Source: Paenactinomyces guangxiensis
GTDB lineage: Bacteria > Bacillota > Bacilli > Thermoactinomycetales > Thermoactinomycetaceae
Length of the DNA stretch: 64,000 bases
NCBI RefSeq assembly: GCF_016055185.1
Contig: NZ_JAECVR010000004.1
Coordinates: 124,001 to 188,000 of the forward strand
Direction of reading: 5' to 3'
This document shows, one piece after another, positions 53,536 to 62,440 of this stretch. Numbering within the stretch: the stretch's first letter is position 1; each line of letters begins with the position of its first letter. A program made the translations under genes and the position numbers. Under the pieces are notes generated by a model. It had not been told where the DNA came from and made no database searches. It was given only the letters and a program-made list of their open reading frames with translations.

Positions 53536-55221
53536 TTAAAATACTTTTTTCAAGAGAGGAGTTCGATACTCGTCAGGGATTTTTCGGTCTTCAAAATTGC
53601 CCAGTGCTGAAGAAAGAAAGTCAGGGTTCTCTGCCAGGATTTGTTCTCTTAACAAATCGATGGACTCTTCGAAAGAATTTACGAAGTGGATATAAGGAGT
53701 GTTGCTTAATTTTGTTTTTCTTAACAGCTCTTTGGCTTGCCCTTGAGGTAGTACCAGTAAAAGAGGGATTTTACGCTCGTTCAACTTCTCCATCGTTTCC
53801 TCGATCGTGTAAAATCCGGACTGATCAATATAAGGAACTCCGCTCATATCCAAAATAATCGCATGCAGCTTTTTTTCTTTTTTATTGCTTACTTCTGAAA
53901 CCATCTCTTCAAACGAATTGGAAAAGCCGAAGAAGAATGGTCCTGTCAGTCGTTTAATAAGTATACTTCCTTCTTTATTCCATGGAATATAAAATTGGTT
54001 CGTCCGGGTGTACTGGGTGATAATATCGCCCATTTTCTTTACAAAGAAAAGAGCGGCCAATACCATCCCCATCGCAACAGCTTGCAACAAATCGATAAAT
54101 ACGGTAAGGGCCAGTACCGTCAATTTCACGATCAGGTCTGAACGTGGGACGTGCAGGAGATCTTTAAATCCGCGGTAATCAATAATGCCAATTCCAACGG
54201 TGATCAGAATTCCAGCCAGGACAGGCATAGGAATACGACTGGCATAAGGCCCTAAAGCAAGCAAAATGACCAATAGCGTTAAGGCATGGGTAACACCTGA
54301 TAGACGGGACCGGCCACCTGCTTGAATATTGACAACTGTTCGCATGGTGGCACCCGCTCCCGGAATCCCGCCGATCAGTGCAGCGACAGCATTTCCGATC
54401 CCCTGTCCGATCAACTCCCGATTACTCTGGTGCTTTTCCCGTGTGAGTTTGTCGGCTACCACCGATGTCAGCAAAGAGTCAAGCGACCCCAAAGCAGCAA
54501 GCGTCAGCGCGGGAATCAGGATCACATTTAAAAGATCCAATGACAGAGAGGGGATTTGCAATCCTGGGAGACCCGCCGGAATCTCACCGATCAGAGGAAC
54601 CTTCATATCAAACAGAATACTGATCAAAGTTCCGGTGATCAGGGCCACTAAAGTGGAGGGGATTTGTTTGGTGATTTTGGGAAACAGGTATATGATTGCG
54701 ATAGTGATACCCGCTAAAATAACGGCCTGTAAATTGGCTTTTGGCAACATTTGCGGGAGACTCATAATCACATCCAAAGCATCCGACGACGTGGGAATCC
54801 CCATCGATGGATATAATTGGAGCAAAATGATGATCATTCCGATCCCGCTCATAAAACCGGAAATAACCGGATAAGGGATGTACTTGACATATTGGCCGAT
54901 ACGAAGAAGGCCAAAAGCGATTTGAAACAGGCCGGCCAGTAAAAAAACACTGACGACCAGAGCGAGGTTATTTGTGAAGCTGGCAATTACAGTCGCACTG
55001 ACAACCGTCATCGGACCTGTCGGACCGCTGATTTGGCTTCTTGTTCCTCCGAATATGGCTGCAAACAACCCAAGTCCGATTGCACCATAAAGCCCGGCCT
55101 CCGCGCCAAGCCCGGAAGCAACCCCGAATCCTAATGCCAATGGCAATGCTACAACAGCTGCTGTAATACCAGCCAAAATATCTTTCTGTACTGATTTCCT
55201 GTCAAATGCAAGACTGATCAT
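53536..55221 (-). CDS. SulP-family anion transporter with STAS domain
   Basis: A 561-residue SLC26/SulP protein: about 12-14 TMs, the SulP signature GLYGAIGLGLFAAIFGGTRSQISGPTGPMTVV near residues 45-75, and a C-terminal STAS domain (about 430-540; LHAIILDMSGVPYIDQSGFYTIEETME). Relatives move sulfate or bicarbonate; no neighbour decides between them. GAGGTGATG precedes ATG 55221. Monocistronic. Confidence 0.87.
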   Translation of the reverse strand: MISLAFDRKSVQKDILAGITAAVVALPLALGFGVASGLGAEAGLYGAIGLGLFAAIFGGTRSQISGPTGPMTVVSATVIASFTNNLALVVSVFLLAGLFQIAFGLLRIGQYVKYIPYPVISGFMSGIGMIIILLQLYPSMGIPTSSDALDVIMSLPQMLPKANLQAVILAGITIAIIYLFPKITKQIPSTLVALITGTLISILFDMKVPLIGEIPAGLPGLQIPSLSLDLLNVILIPALTLAALGSLDSLLTSVVADKLTREKHQSNRELIGQGIGNAVAALIGGIPGAGATMRTVVNIQAGGRSRLSGVTHALTLLVILLALGPYASRIPMPVLAGILITVGIGIIDYRGFKDLLHVPRSDLIVKLTVLALTVFIDLLQAVAMGMVLAALFFVKKMGDIITQYTRTNQFYIPWNKEGSILIKRLTGPFFFGFSNSFEEMVSEVSNKKEKKLHAIILDMSGVPYIDQSGFYTIEETMEKLNERKIPLLLVLPQGQAKELLRKTKLSNTPYIHFVNSFEESIDLLREQILAENPDFLSSALGNFEDRKIPDEYRTPLLKKVF

Positions 55222-55711
55222 GACATCACCTCAAATATTGTAAAATTGATGAACGACAAGCCCGGTTTCCCTTAGATAAAAAAGTGTCCCGCGGCTCAAA
55301 GGGGAAAAGCAGTTACAACGTACACGTGGATGCAACCTTAATATCAAAGTAATTTCAAACAGGAATCTGATACTTTAAGTCCCATTGTTTTTATGGTTCT
55401 GCTCCTCTTTTCTCTTTTTGGTTTCCGCAAAACTCTTTCAAATAAAACAAATAAAATATAATCCACCCCCCAATGCTACCGGCAGTATTCATTATCACAT
55501 CATTGATAACTATTCCACTACCTTATCCCAAGTATGCCGATCATATTAATTATTCAATGGAGTTGTAACAATTTGTCATTGTAATAATAATGTATTACTT
55601 TTGTTTTTTATAATTTCTAGTAATAATAAAACGGCTGGACCATTAATTAATGCAAAAAAGCCCGTATAAATAATAGCTTCTCAGCTATTACCATTTTTAT
55701 GTTTAACTTTT
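55222..55711. other. AT-rich gene-free stretch
   Basis: About 490 bp with no supported gene. It includes the upstream region of the SulP gene and a dyad AATAGC-TTCTCA-GCTATT (near 55672-55689) that may end the peptide transcript on the minus strand. Confidence 0.4.
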
Positions 55712-55768
55712 TTAGCCAGATGGCCGAGTATCGTCATCGCCCAAAAGAGCCGTTGCCGGAAATATCAT
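55712..55768 (-). CDS. Candidate signalling peptide 2
   Basis: An 18-residue ORF, MIFPATALLGDDDTRPSG, with AAAGGAG 10 nt before ATG 55768. Its last 11 residues match those of peptide 1 except at two positions, and the DNA around the two is repeated: AAAGGAG(G)TTATCT, ATGAT, GATGACGATACTC, TGGC(TAA). A hydrophobic start and a conserved polar end are typical of short exported pheromone precursors. No Sec signal is present, so export would be as for short SHP/ComS-like peptides. Function inferred from context. Confidence 0.55.
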   Translation of the reverse strand: MIFPATALLGDDDTRPSG

Positions 55769-55793
55769 CCTAAGATAACTCCTTTCTTACACC

Positions 55794-55856
55794 TTAGCCA
55801 ACTGGCTGAGTATCGTCATCTCCTAAAAGAAGAAATACTGTCCGAAATCCCATCAT
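55794..55856 (-). CDS. Candidate signalling peptide 1
   Basis: A 20-residue ORF, MMGFRTVFLLLGDDDTQPVG, with AAAAGGAGG 9 nt before ATG 55856. It starts inside the last codons of the TPR gene in another frame and runs 22 nt past its stop, the layout of phr-type genes at the end of rap-type receptor genes. The conserved end LLGDDDT-x-P-x-G is shared with peptide 2, 26 nt downstream. The likely active part is the C-terminal 7-11 residues, which is inference. Confidence 0.55.
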   Translation of the reverse strand: MMGFRTVFLLLGDDDTQPVG

Positions 55857-56526
55857 CAGAGATAACCTCCTTTTGGTTTTTTAATGATTCAAAATACAGC
55901 TTTGAATATTTGTTGTAATTGACGTCATCCCTTTGTGATAAACACACCTGAGATAATCCGCAAAGAGCTTGCAAATCGTTTTTTTGATCTGAGTGAAGCT
56001 TATAAACCTCTGTAAATGCAGCACGGGCTTCCTCATATTTTGATTGGAGAAGAAGAATCTTTGCGAGATAAAGCAATCCTTGGCTATATTTTGCCACATC
56101 ATCCTGTTTCTTTGCAATCTTTAAAGCCTTCTGTAATATCTTGCCGGAAAGCTGAAAGTCGTATTTCTCAAAATAAACGATCCCGAGCTTGATATAGGCG
56201 TCCAGCACTAAGAATTGTCTCCAAGAGATTTTGTCTTTAAGCATGATCGCTGCCTTTAGGCATTTCTCGGCCCAGTGAAGTTTTCCAGCTTTCCTGTAAG
56301 TTTCCCCTAATGTTATGTATAACTCAAGCTGTCTCTCATAGTTAAAGTTGATGGTTGCCAGATTGAGCCCTTTTTTGGCATAATAAACGGCCTCATCGTA
56401 GAGGTTAATATCCCGTTTCAGTTTCGCTTGTAAGTCATAAATTCCGATAACAGCTTCAATCTGGATATCCGGGGAATTAAGCGGAATTTGTTCAAGGGTT
56501 TTGATTGCTTCCTCCGCCCGGCCCAA
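55816..56526 (-). CDS. TPR protein, truncated RRNPP-type receptor
   Basis: The frame is open from 56634 (after TAG 56637-56635) to TGA 55816, about 272 codons, all helical TPR repeats: EALNCFDINGERQHYYINLLTNKAIYLRGLGRAEEAIKTL, ELYITLGETYRKAGKLHWAEKCLKAA, DAYIKLGIVYFEKYDFQLSGKILQKALKIA, SQGLLYLAKILLLQSKYEEARAAFTEVY. The only near start is TTG 56526, without a proper ribosome site. NprR, Rap or AimR-type receptors have such repeats after an N-terminal DNA-binding or helical domain, which is missing here, so the gene is probably 5'-truncated. Two peptide ORFs overlap or follow its end. Confidence 0.65.
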   Translation of the reverse strand: MGRAEEAIKTLEQIPLNSPDIQIEAVIGIYDLQAKLKRDINLYDEAVYYAKKGLNLATINFNYERQLELYITLGETYRKAGKLHWAEKCLKAAIMLKDKISWRQFLVLDAYIKLGIVYFEKYDFQLSGKILQKALKIAKKQDDVAKYSQGLLYLAKILLLQSKYEEARAAFTEVYKLHSDQKNDLQALCGLSQVCLSQRDDVNYNKYSKLYFESLKNQKEVISDDGISDSISSFRR

Positions 56527-56681
56527 ACCTCGTAAGTAGATTGCCTTATTTGTTAAAAGGTTTATATAATAATGCTGCCGTTCCCCGTTTATATCAAAAC
56601 AGTTTAACGCTTCTTTGAAATGCCGATCACTAAACTAGAGTTAAGTTAACAGACAAAGAAAAATACTTTGAAAGGGTTGGG

Positions 56682-56861
56682 ATGTCAATGGTTATACCGT
56701 TTACTCCACGGTTGCGTAAACCTGGCGTACTCAGCAAAGATCCAAGACACTCATTTGTATTTTTAAATGTTTTAAATGGAAAACCAATCATCCTTCGCTT
56801 GGCAGATGTGAATATCAAAACAAAACATAATCAAACCATCATTTCAGGCCGAAGCACGTGA
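56682..56861 (+). CDS. Candidate 59-residue protein
   Basis: ATG 56682 follows AAAGGGTTGGG and opens 59 codons (MSMVIPFTPRLRKPGVLSKD, then SFVFLNVLNGKPIILRLADV) to TGA 56859. It looks like a small beta-rich protein. The next gene starts 29 nt after the stop, so the two may form an operon. Not recognised. Confidence 0.4.
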   Translation: MSMVIPFTPRLRKPGVLSKDPRHSFVFLNVLNGKPIILRLADVNIKTKHNQTIISGRST

Positions 56862-56890
56862 CGGTAATGAAAAAAGGAGGGGAAAACGGG

Positions 56891-57136
56891 ATGGAAAACA
56901 AAACGGTAAACTTTGTATCGGAATCTCAGGTGGTCAGTTATGTTGTTTATGTGATGGCGAAACTGGGATATTCCCGAAAAAACATCGCCGAAGTTGTTCA
57001 GGAGATGAACAATACTTTTGATGTGAAATCAGATGAATTTATCTTTAAAGCAAGCCTTATCACGGGGCAGGAGGACCGCAAACATTTCCTGCCCACCATC
57101 TGCCGTGGCGGGGACGGGAGTATGCAAGGGGAATAA
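56891..57136 (+). CDS. Small unknown protein
   Basis: An 81-residue soluble protein (NFVSESQVVSYVVYVMAKLGYSRKNIAEVV, then MNNTFDVKSDEFIFKASL). ATG 56891 follows AAAGGAGGGG at about 9 nt; an in-frame GTG at 56858 is less likely. The helical first half could be a small dimeric regulator, but no HTH is clear. Followed by a strong terminator. Family not recognised. Confidence 0.55.
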   Translation: MENKTVNFVSESQVVSYVVYVMAKLGYSRKNIAEVVQEMNNTFDVKSDEFIFKASLITGQEDRKHFLPTICRGGDGSMQGE

Positions 57137-57153
57137 AATATAACTTTGCTACC

Positions 57154-57196
57154 AACGTTCCGTCTATTGCTCCGCGCTTTAGGCGGAACGTTTTTA
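57154..57196 (+). terminator. Terminator
   Basis: AACGTTCCG (57154-57162) pairs exactly with CGGAACGTT (57184-57192), then TTTAAC. Confidence 0.75.
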
Positions 57197-57226
57197 ACAA
57201 AAATCTTTGGGGGGATTTTTTTGGGG

Positions 57227-57407
57227 TTTGTATCAGAAAGGTATGACCGGGAAATAGAACAAAAACGCCGCAAAGTCGCGGAATGGGACGCGAGCGATAA
57301 AACAGAAAACAAAAAGTCTGGCATCGGCTGTCTATGCAAGGCAAATCGAAACCTGGCGCAAGGAAATAGCGGAACACGATGAAAAAAAGAATAACCCATC
57401 GGGGTGA
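57227..57407 (+). pseudogene. Frameshifted coding remnant
   Basis: FVSERYDREIEQKRRKVAEWDASDKTENKK is followed, after a frame change near 57320, by LASAVYARQIETWRKEIAEHDEKKNNPSG to TGA 57405. Both parts are charged, helical and coding-like, so a gene with a frameshift is probable. Family not recognised. Confidence 0.3.
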
Positions 57408-57516
57408 GGGGTTTTTTGGGGGAAGCCTGATGTTGTTTTTATTGTTGATTACAATGCAGCATGTCAGCCCGGCCTTGCAGTGATGGAAAGTTTGTCGGTG
57501 CTTCTTCTAACATCAT

Positions 57517-57912
57517 TTAGCCAGGAAGATTCAGTTGCCATGAAACGCCGAACCGGTCGACAACCCAGCCAAATTTCTTACTAAAGGAATAATCATCTAA
57601 CGGCATTAGAACAGTACCGCCCTCAGATAAACTGTTATAAAGCCGGTTAAGTTCCTCTTCCGTATCACAGGTGATAAACAGGGAAAACGAAGGTGTAAAC
57701 GTAAATTCATGCTTAACCACACTATCAGAGCACATCCATTCCTGCCCCTTTAATGAAAAAACAGCTAGCCTGACACTTCCCTGTTCACCTGCTTGTTTAC
57801 CTTCATGACGGGAAATGCTTATTATTTCTGAGTCCTCAATCAAAGAAGTGTAATAATTCATGGCTTCTTCGGCCTTTCCCTGGAACATTAAAAATGGTGT
57901 GACCTTTTTCAT
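57517..57912 (-). CDS. VOC-superfamily protein, PhnB/YxaH type
   Basis: A 131-residue PhnB-like (3-demethylubiquinone methyltransferase-like) glyoxalase-fold protein: VTPFLMFQGKAEEAMNYYTSLIEDSEI, LKGQEWMCSDS, then EEELNRLYNSLSEGGTVLMPLDDYSFSKKFGWVVDRFGVSWQL. Such proteins are common in Bacilli, substrates unknown. ATG 57912 has AGGGAG 10 nt upstream; the frame to 57960 is rejected. Confidence 0.85.
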   Translation of the reverse strand: MKKVTPFLMFQGKAEEAMNYYTSLIEDSEIISISRHEGKQAGEQGSVRLAVFSLKGQEWMCSDSVVKHEFTFTPSFSLFITCDTEEELNRLYNSLSEGGTVLMPLDDYSFSKKFGWVVDRFGVSWQLNLPG

Positions 57913-58102
57913 TTTGCACAACTCCCTATTTTCAATTTTTTCTTGTATCAATAGTAACACAAATATATGTTCGGTTTGCAGTTTTTTTTAGTAACCTGTC
58001 CATTTAAAGATATGAATATACTTAGAAATAACCTCCAATAACATGTCAAAAGGTACTGCCAAGAGACAACTTGGTGACTTATTATAAAATAGAAATATCT
58101 TT

Positions 58103-58132
58103 TTTGCGCCAAAAGAAAACGGATAAGTATAC
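58103..58132 (+). promoter_or_regulatory. Promoter of oxidoreductase gene
   Basis: TTGCGC (58103-58108), 18 nt, TATACA (58127-58132). Confidence 0.4.
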
Positions 58133-58167
58133 AATGGTCATCCAGATATACGTAAGGAGAGATACAG

Positions 58168-59085
58168 ATGAGAAAACCCCGGATCGGCATGGTCGGACTT
58201 GGCAATATTGCGCAAAAAGCTTATTTGCCTATTTTGTCGGTTGAGAGAGACTGGTCATTTGCCGGTGCTTTTTCACCGACAGAAAGCAAGCGGAAAGAAA
58301 TTTGCAGACGGTATCGTTTAAAAGAGTTTTCCAGCCTGCCTTCTTTAATGGAAGAGTGTGATGCGGTTTTTGTACATAGCTCAACGGCATCCCATTTTGA
58401 AGTTGTGTCTGAGCTGTTAAAAAAAGGGAAGGATGTTTATGTGGATAAGCCATTGGCCGCGACCCTGAGCGAAGCGAAAAGACTGGTTGAACTGAGTGAA
58501 AAAACAAAGCGGAAGTTAATGGTGGGGTTTAACAGAAGGTTTGCACCCATGTATGTAAAAGCAAAAAAAGCAGTCAATGAGGTTGCATGGATGCGGATTG
58601 AGAAACACAGAACTGATCATGTGGGTCCGGCTTCATTTGAATTTACAATGCTGGATGATTATATTCATCTCGTGGATACCGCACGCTGGCTGGGCGGGCA
58701 ACCGGTACTGTCATTTAACGGCCATGCAGAGATCAATGACCGGGGCCAACTGGTCTATACGCATCATTGTTATCAATTGTCAAATCAGACTCATCTTTTT
58801 TCGGCAATGCACAGAAATGCGGGAACAAATCTTGAGCAGATTGAAATTGTTTCCAGGGATCGCATTGTAAGAGTAAAAAATATGGACAGCATGGAGTTGG
58901 AAGAACAGGGGGAAATCAATATCATTACACCTTCTGCATGGGAAACAACCTTGAAAAAAAGGGGATTTGAAGGTGCGGTATCTCATTTCATTGACTCAAT
59001 CACAGGTGATACTCTCCCGGCTGTCGACGGCCTGGAAGCGCTGAAAACCCAGCAAATCGTCAGCGAGATGATTCAGCAGGGATGA
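58168..59085 (+). CDS. Gfo/Idh/MocA-family oxidoreductase
   Basis: A 305-residue NAD(P)-dependent oxidoreductase. The Rossmann motif is IGMVGLGNIAQKAYLP (residues 6-21), the catalytic-loop motif is DVYVDKPLAATLSEA (DKP instead of EKP, near 92), and GFNRRFAP follows. The active-site D-x3-H pair is in LDDYIHLVD near residue 160. Substrate, probably a sugar or cyclitol derivative, cannot be told. AAGGAGAG precedes ATG 58168. Monocistronic. Confidence 0.87.
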   Translation: MRKPRIGMVGLGNIAQKAYLPILSVERDWSFAGAFSPTESKRKEICRRYRLKEFSSLPSLMEECDAVFVHSSTASHFEVVSELLKKGKDVYVDKPLAATLSEAKRLVELSEKTKRKLMVGFNRRFAPMYVKAKKAVNEVAWMRIEKHRTDHVGPASFEFTMLDDYIHLVDTARWLGGQPVLSFNGHAEINDRGQLVYTHHCYQLSNQTHLFSAMHRNAGTNLEQIEIVSRDRIVRVKNMDSMELEEQGEINIITPSAWETTLKKRGFEGAVSHFIDSITGDTLPAVDGLEALKTQQIVSEMIQQG

Positions 59086-59114
59086 TCCGGGTCATAAATC
59101 CTGTTGCAAAATAG

Positions 59115-59150
59115 ATCTTCCTTTCAACAGATTTGAAAGGAAGATATTAA
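59115..59150. terminator. Bidirectional terminator
   Basis: ATCTTCCTTTCA (59115-59126) pairs exactly with TGAAAGGAAGAT (59134-59145). Confidence 0.7.
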
Positions 59151-59151
59151 G

Positions 59152-59415
59152 TCAAATAAGCATTTCCCCGATCATATGAACGTCCTGATACCCGCATTGC
59201 GGACAGTAGACCTGATGGGGACATTTATGAGTAGCGAGATCAAACCACCCGTCGGTCATTTTTAAATCATCGATGGGACGGTAAGGGCTGTAATCGGCAA
59301 AAAAATCGAAAATCCGGCCAAAATCGGCGAGCGGGGCTCCGCAATCCGGGCAATTGGCGAGAAAGTTGTCAAATCCGTTACATACAGGACAAGCATATGA
59401 TTCTTGTTTGTTCAT
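59152..59415 (-). CDS. Small zinc-ribbon protein
   Basis: An 87-residue protein with two zinc-ribbon pairs at the N-terminus (CPVC and CPDCG) and a second set at the C-terminus (HKCPHQVYCPQCG), probably binding two zinc ions, with a short acidic region between (DFFADYSPYRPIDDLKM). Found in Bacilli without assigned role. AGGTGA precedes ATG 59415. Confidence 0.75.
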   Translation of the reverse strand: MNKQESYACPVCNGFDNFLANCPDCGAPLADFGRIFDFFADYSPYRPIDDLKMTDGWFDLATHKCPHQVYCPQCGYQDVHMIGEMLI

Positions 59416-59502
59416 TTCTCATTCACCTGAAACATCCCCCTTTCCGGTTAGCTTGTTAAATTTGCTATAAATCATTCCATTGGAACATAAGAATCTTTTT
59501 AC

Positions 59503-59538
59503 AAAAAACCTCATCCGCCGGGACGGATGAGGTTTTTT
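59503..59538. terminator. Strong terminator after yumC
   Basis: AAAAAACCTCATCCG (59503-59517) pairs with CGGATGAGGTTTTTT (59524-59538). Confidence 0.9.
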
Positions 59539-59558
59539 TGGACTTATTCGGGAGAAGT

Positions 59559-60563
59559 TTAAAATTTCATATTGGAACTGTGGCCCGGTTGTAATCTGGC
59601 GTTCGGGTCCATATATTGTTTGGCGTTGTTGACGGCTGTTGGGGCTTCACCAAAACCGACGGCGATTAGTTTTACCTTGCCGGGGTAGGTGGCGATATCG
59701 CCTGCTGCATAAATACCTGGAATATTTGTTTCCATTTTTGAATTTACTTTAATACCCCCGTTGTCAAGTTCCAGCCCCCATTCTTTAATCGGGCCCAGAG
59801 ATGAGATAAAGCCGAAGCTGACAATGACTGCATCCACATCCAGATCCTCCGTCAACCCGCTTTTTTTGTCGACAATCGTTACCTTCTCAATGCGTTCCTC
59901 GCCGTGCAGAGACTCGATCTCGCGCGGAGTGATCACTTTCACAGTGGAATTCATCATTTTCTCCACACTGTGTTCATGGGCGCGGAACTTATCGCGGCGA
60001 TGGATAATGGTCACGCTTTTGGCGATGGGTTCCAACATTAATGCCCAGTCAACGGCAGAATCGCCGCCTCCGGCAATCAGAACATCCTGGTTTGCAAACT
60101 GCTGTTTGTCCGTTACGAAATAATGTAAATTGCTGGATTCAAATTGCTCTGAACCGGGCAGATCCAGTTTGCGCGGTTCAAAAGCGCCACATCCTGCTGT
60201 GATAATGACGGATTTACCCAAGTGGGTCTGCTTTTGCGTCACCACTTCAAAGAGCTGTTCTTCTTTTTTATTTACCCGCAGCACTTTTTCATTTAAAAAA
60301 TACTCAGGTTTAAATAAGCTGGCTTGTTCTACCAGGTTATCCACCAGTTCTTGTGCGGCCACTTTAGGAAATCCGGCCACATCGTAAATATATTTCTCAG
60401 GATAGAGGGCAGAAAGTTGCCCCCCCAATTGTGGCATACTTTCAATTACTTTGACCGAGGCTTTGCGCATTCCAGCATAGAACGCAGCGAACAAACCTGT
60501 GGGACCGCCGCCGATCACTATAATGTCTGATACTGAGTTGTTATGAATGTGTTCAGCTGTCAA
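59559..60563 (-). CDS. yumC: Ferredoxin/flavodoxin-NADP reductase, TrxR-like
   Basis: A 334-residue YumC-type FNR. FAD motif [19 protein letters not shown] (residues 15-33), NADPH motif [13 protein letters not shown] (near 160), and [28 protein letters not shown] near the end. It lacks the CxxC of thioredoxin reductase and ends HSSNMKF, as in this FNR type. TTG 60563 is chosen since GGAGG lies 8 nt upstream; the GTG at 60572 is inside this site. Supplies reduced ferredoxin or flavodoxin. Confidence 0.92.
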   Translation of the reverse strand: MTAEHIHNNSVSDIIVIGGGPTGLFAAFYAGMRKASVKVIESMPQLGGQLSALYPEKYIYDVAGFPKVAAQELVDNLVEQASLFKPEYFLNEKVLRVNKKEEQLFEVVTQKQTHLGKSVIITAGCGAFEPRKLDLPGSEQFESSNLHYFVTDKQQFANQDVLIAGGGDSAVDWALMLEPIAKSVTIIHRRDKFRAHEHSVEKMMNSTVKVITPREIESLHGEERIEKVTIVDKKSGLTEDLDVDAVIVSFGFISSLGPIKEWGLELDNGGIKVNSKMETNIPGIYAAGDIATYPGKVKLIAVGFGEAPTAVNNAKQYMDPNARLQPGHSSNMKF

Positions 60564-60869
60564 TAATCGCACCTCCGGAATATTCGAAAAATGAAAGATA
60601 TCATTAAAAAGTAAATTTAATATCTATATCATACCCTAATTAAGCAAAAAAGGCGAAAAGGGTTAAAAAATTACCAGCCATCATACACAAAGAAAAAAGG
60701 ATATGTTGGAAAGAATAGGTTACAATGTGAACAAAAAGTTCTTGCCAAAAGTTCGTGAAAATCATATCATAAACATTGGCATGATACAACAAGGACGTTG
60801 GGACTCGGTTGGCTGAGTTTGTGAGATTGTAATCATATTTTGTAACTTTGTAGATGGATGTGATGAAGC
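60564..60869. other. Divergent promoter region yumC/ndh
   Basis: About 300 bp with no gene. A TTGTGA half-site near 60820 recalls Rex operators, but the second half does not match, so no operator is called. Confidence 0.4.
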
Positions 60870-62063
60870 ATGAGTGTACCGAAAATTGTTATCCTGGGCG
60901 CGGGATATGGCGGTTTGATGACAGCAAAAGGCCTGCAAAAAGAGTTGAACTACAACGAAGCCGAAGTCACTCTGGTGAACCAAAACTCGTACCATTACAT
61001 CACCACCAAACTGCACGAGCCCGCTGCAGGGACTGCTCACCATGATCATGCCCGCATCGCGATCGAAGACGTGATCAACACGAAAAAAATCAAGTTTATC
61101 CGGGACCGGGTAACAAGCATCAATTTGCAGCAAAAAGAAGTACAATTGGAAAAAGGCGATGAGCCATTAAAATATGATTATCTGGTGATCGGTTTAGGAA
61201 GCGCTCCTGAAACCTTCGGCATTAAGGGATTGCTTGAAAATGCACTGTTCATCCGCAATATTGATAGTGTGCGTATGATTCGCGAGCATATTGAGTACAT
61301 GTTTGCCCGTTACCCGAGTGAGAAAAAAGAAGAGCTGATTACAATTGTTGTTGGCGGAGCCGGATTTACCGGCATTGAATACGTAGGTGAACTGGTTGAC
61401 CGCATGCCGGAACTTTGCCGCGAATATGATATCCCGCTGGAAAAGGTACGGATTGTAAACATTGAAGCAGCACCAACAGTCCTTCCCGGCTTTGACAAAG
61501 AACTGGTAGACTATGCAGTCAAATATCTGGAAAGCAAGGGAGTTGAGTTCCTCATCAGCACACCGATTGAAGAGTGTACACAAGATGGGGTCATTGTCAA
61601 AGGCGGAAAAGAAATAAAAGCATCTACCGTTGTTTGGACCGGCGGTGTGCGTGGAAATAAACTGGTTGAGGATTCCGGTATAGAAACGATGCGCGGCCGT
61701 GTGAAAGTAGACGAGTTTCTGCGGGCTCCCGGTTATGACAATGTGTTTGTACTGGGGGACAGCTCGCTGGTCTTCAATGAGGATGGGGAACGCCCTTATC
61801 CCCCAACGGCACAAATCGCCACCCAGCAAGGGCAATGCCTGGGGAAAAACCTGGCAGCCCTGATTCGCGGCGGAGAGATGAAGCCGTTTAAATACGAGCC
61901 GAAAGGAACGGTTGCTTCTCTCGGTCGCAAGGAAGCAATCGGCGTGGTTGGTAACAAAAAAATGGCTGGCGGAATGGCAGCCTTCATGAAAAAAGTGATC
62001 GATCTTCGCTGGCTGTTCTTGCTCGGCGGTGTTTCACTCGTATTACGCAAAGGAAAACTTTAA
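60870..62063 (+). CDS. Type II NADH dehydrogenase
   Basis: A 397-residue NDH-2 of the YumB/YjlD group. The FAD motif is [18 protein letters not shown] (residues 6-23), the NADH motif is [17 protein letters not shown] (near 158), and [10 protein letters not shown] and [15 protein letters not shown] (quinone/FAD side) follow. The C-terminal amphipathic region ([26 protein letters not shown]) anchors it to the membrane. It passes electrons from NADH to menaquinone without pumping protons. ATG 60870 follows GGATGTGATG. Confidence 0.92.
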   Translation: MSVPKIVILGAGYGGLMTAKGLQKELNYNEAEVTLVNQNSYHYITTKLHEPAAGTAHHDHARIAIEDVINTKKIKFIRDRVTSINLQQKEVQLEKGDEPLKYDYLVIGLGSAPETFGIKGLLENALFIRNIDSVRMIREHIEYMFARYPSEKKEELITIVVGGAGFTGIEYVGELVDRMPELCREYDIPLEKVRIVNIEAAPTVLPGFDKELVDYAVKYLESKGVEFLISTPIEECTQDGVIVKGGKEIKASTVVWTGGVRGNKLVEDSGIETMRGRVKVDEFLRAPGYDNVFVLGDSSLVFNEDGERPYPPTAQIATQQGQCLGKNLAALIRGGEMKPFKYEPKGTVASLGRKEAIGVVGNKKMAGGMAAFMKKVIDLRWLFLLGGVSLVLRKGKL

Positions 62064-62075
62064 ACGGATCACCCT

Positions 62076-62110
62076 AAAGGCTCTTCTGTCACAGAAGGGC
62101 CTTTTCTTTT
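62076..62110 (+). terminator. Terminator after NDH-2 gene
   Basis: AAAGGCTCTTCTGT (62076-62089) pairs with ACAGAAGGGCCTTTT (62091-62105, one mismatch), then CTTTTG. Confidence 0.85.
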
Positions 62111-62157
62111 GAGTTTTTTATTTTTCGCGATTCTATAATAATAGGAGGATAATAACG

Positions 62158-62199
62158 ATGTTATCGCTTACATCAGTGGAGAAATTGAAATATGAATAA
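62158..62199 (+). CDS. Candidate 13-residue leader peptide
   Basis: MLSLTSVEKLKYE with a near-perfect AGGAGG 9 nt before ATG 62158. It lies 70 nt before yuiA. A TATAAT sequence stands only 8 nt before the ribosome site, so it may be leader of a longer transcript or a chance ORF. Confidence 0.25.
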   Translation: MLSLTSVEKLKYE

Positions 62200-62272
62200 A
62201 TTGCTTGTTTTTCTAATTAAATGTTTTTATGTATAATAGTCAGAAAATATATATAATAAAGGAGAGACCGAC

Positions 62273-62416
62273 ATGTCGATGAGCAGATATCATAAGCAGC
62301 TGAAATGCAGTTACTGTAATGGAGACGGCTATGTACAACTGTTACTGGGCGGCTCGGAAACGTGTCATGCGTGTAAGGGAACGGGCAAGAAAGAAATGGA
62401 AGAGGATCAAAAATAG
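62273..62416 (+). CDS. yuiA: YuiA-type zinc-finger miniprotein
   Basis: A 47-residue protein with two DnaJ-type C-x2-C-x-G-x-G units, CSYCNGDG (12-19) and CHACKGTG (31-38), which together bind one zinc. Same size and context as B. subtilis YuiA, beside yumB and yuiB. GGAGAG lies 7 nt before ATG 62273. Function unknown. Confidence 0.82.
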   Translation: MSMSRYHKQLKCSYCNGDGYVQLLLGGSETCHACKGTGKKEMEEDQK

Positions 62417-62440
62417 ATAAAATATTCGTAATTTTATTAT

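Noticed and set aside
60800-60845. Rex operator before the NADH dehydrogenase
   Set aside because: Only one half-site (TTGTGA) fits; the second half has too many mismatches.
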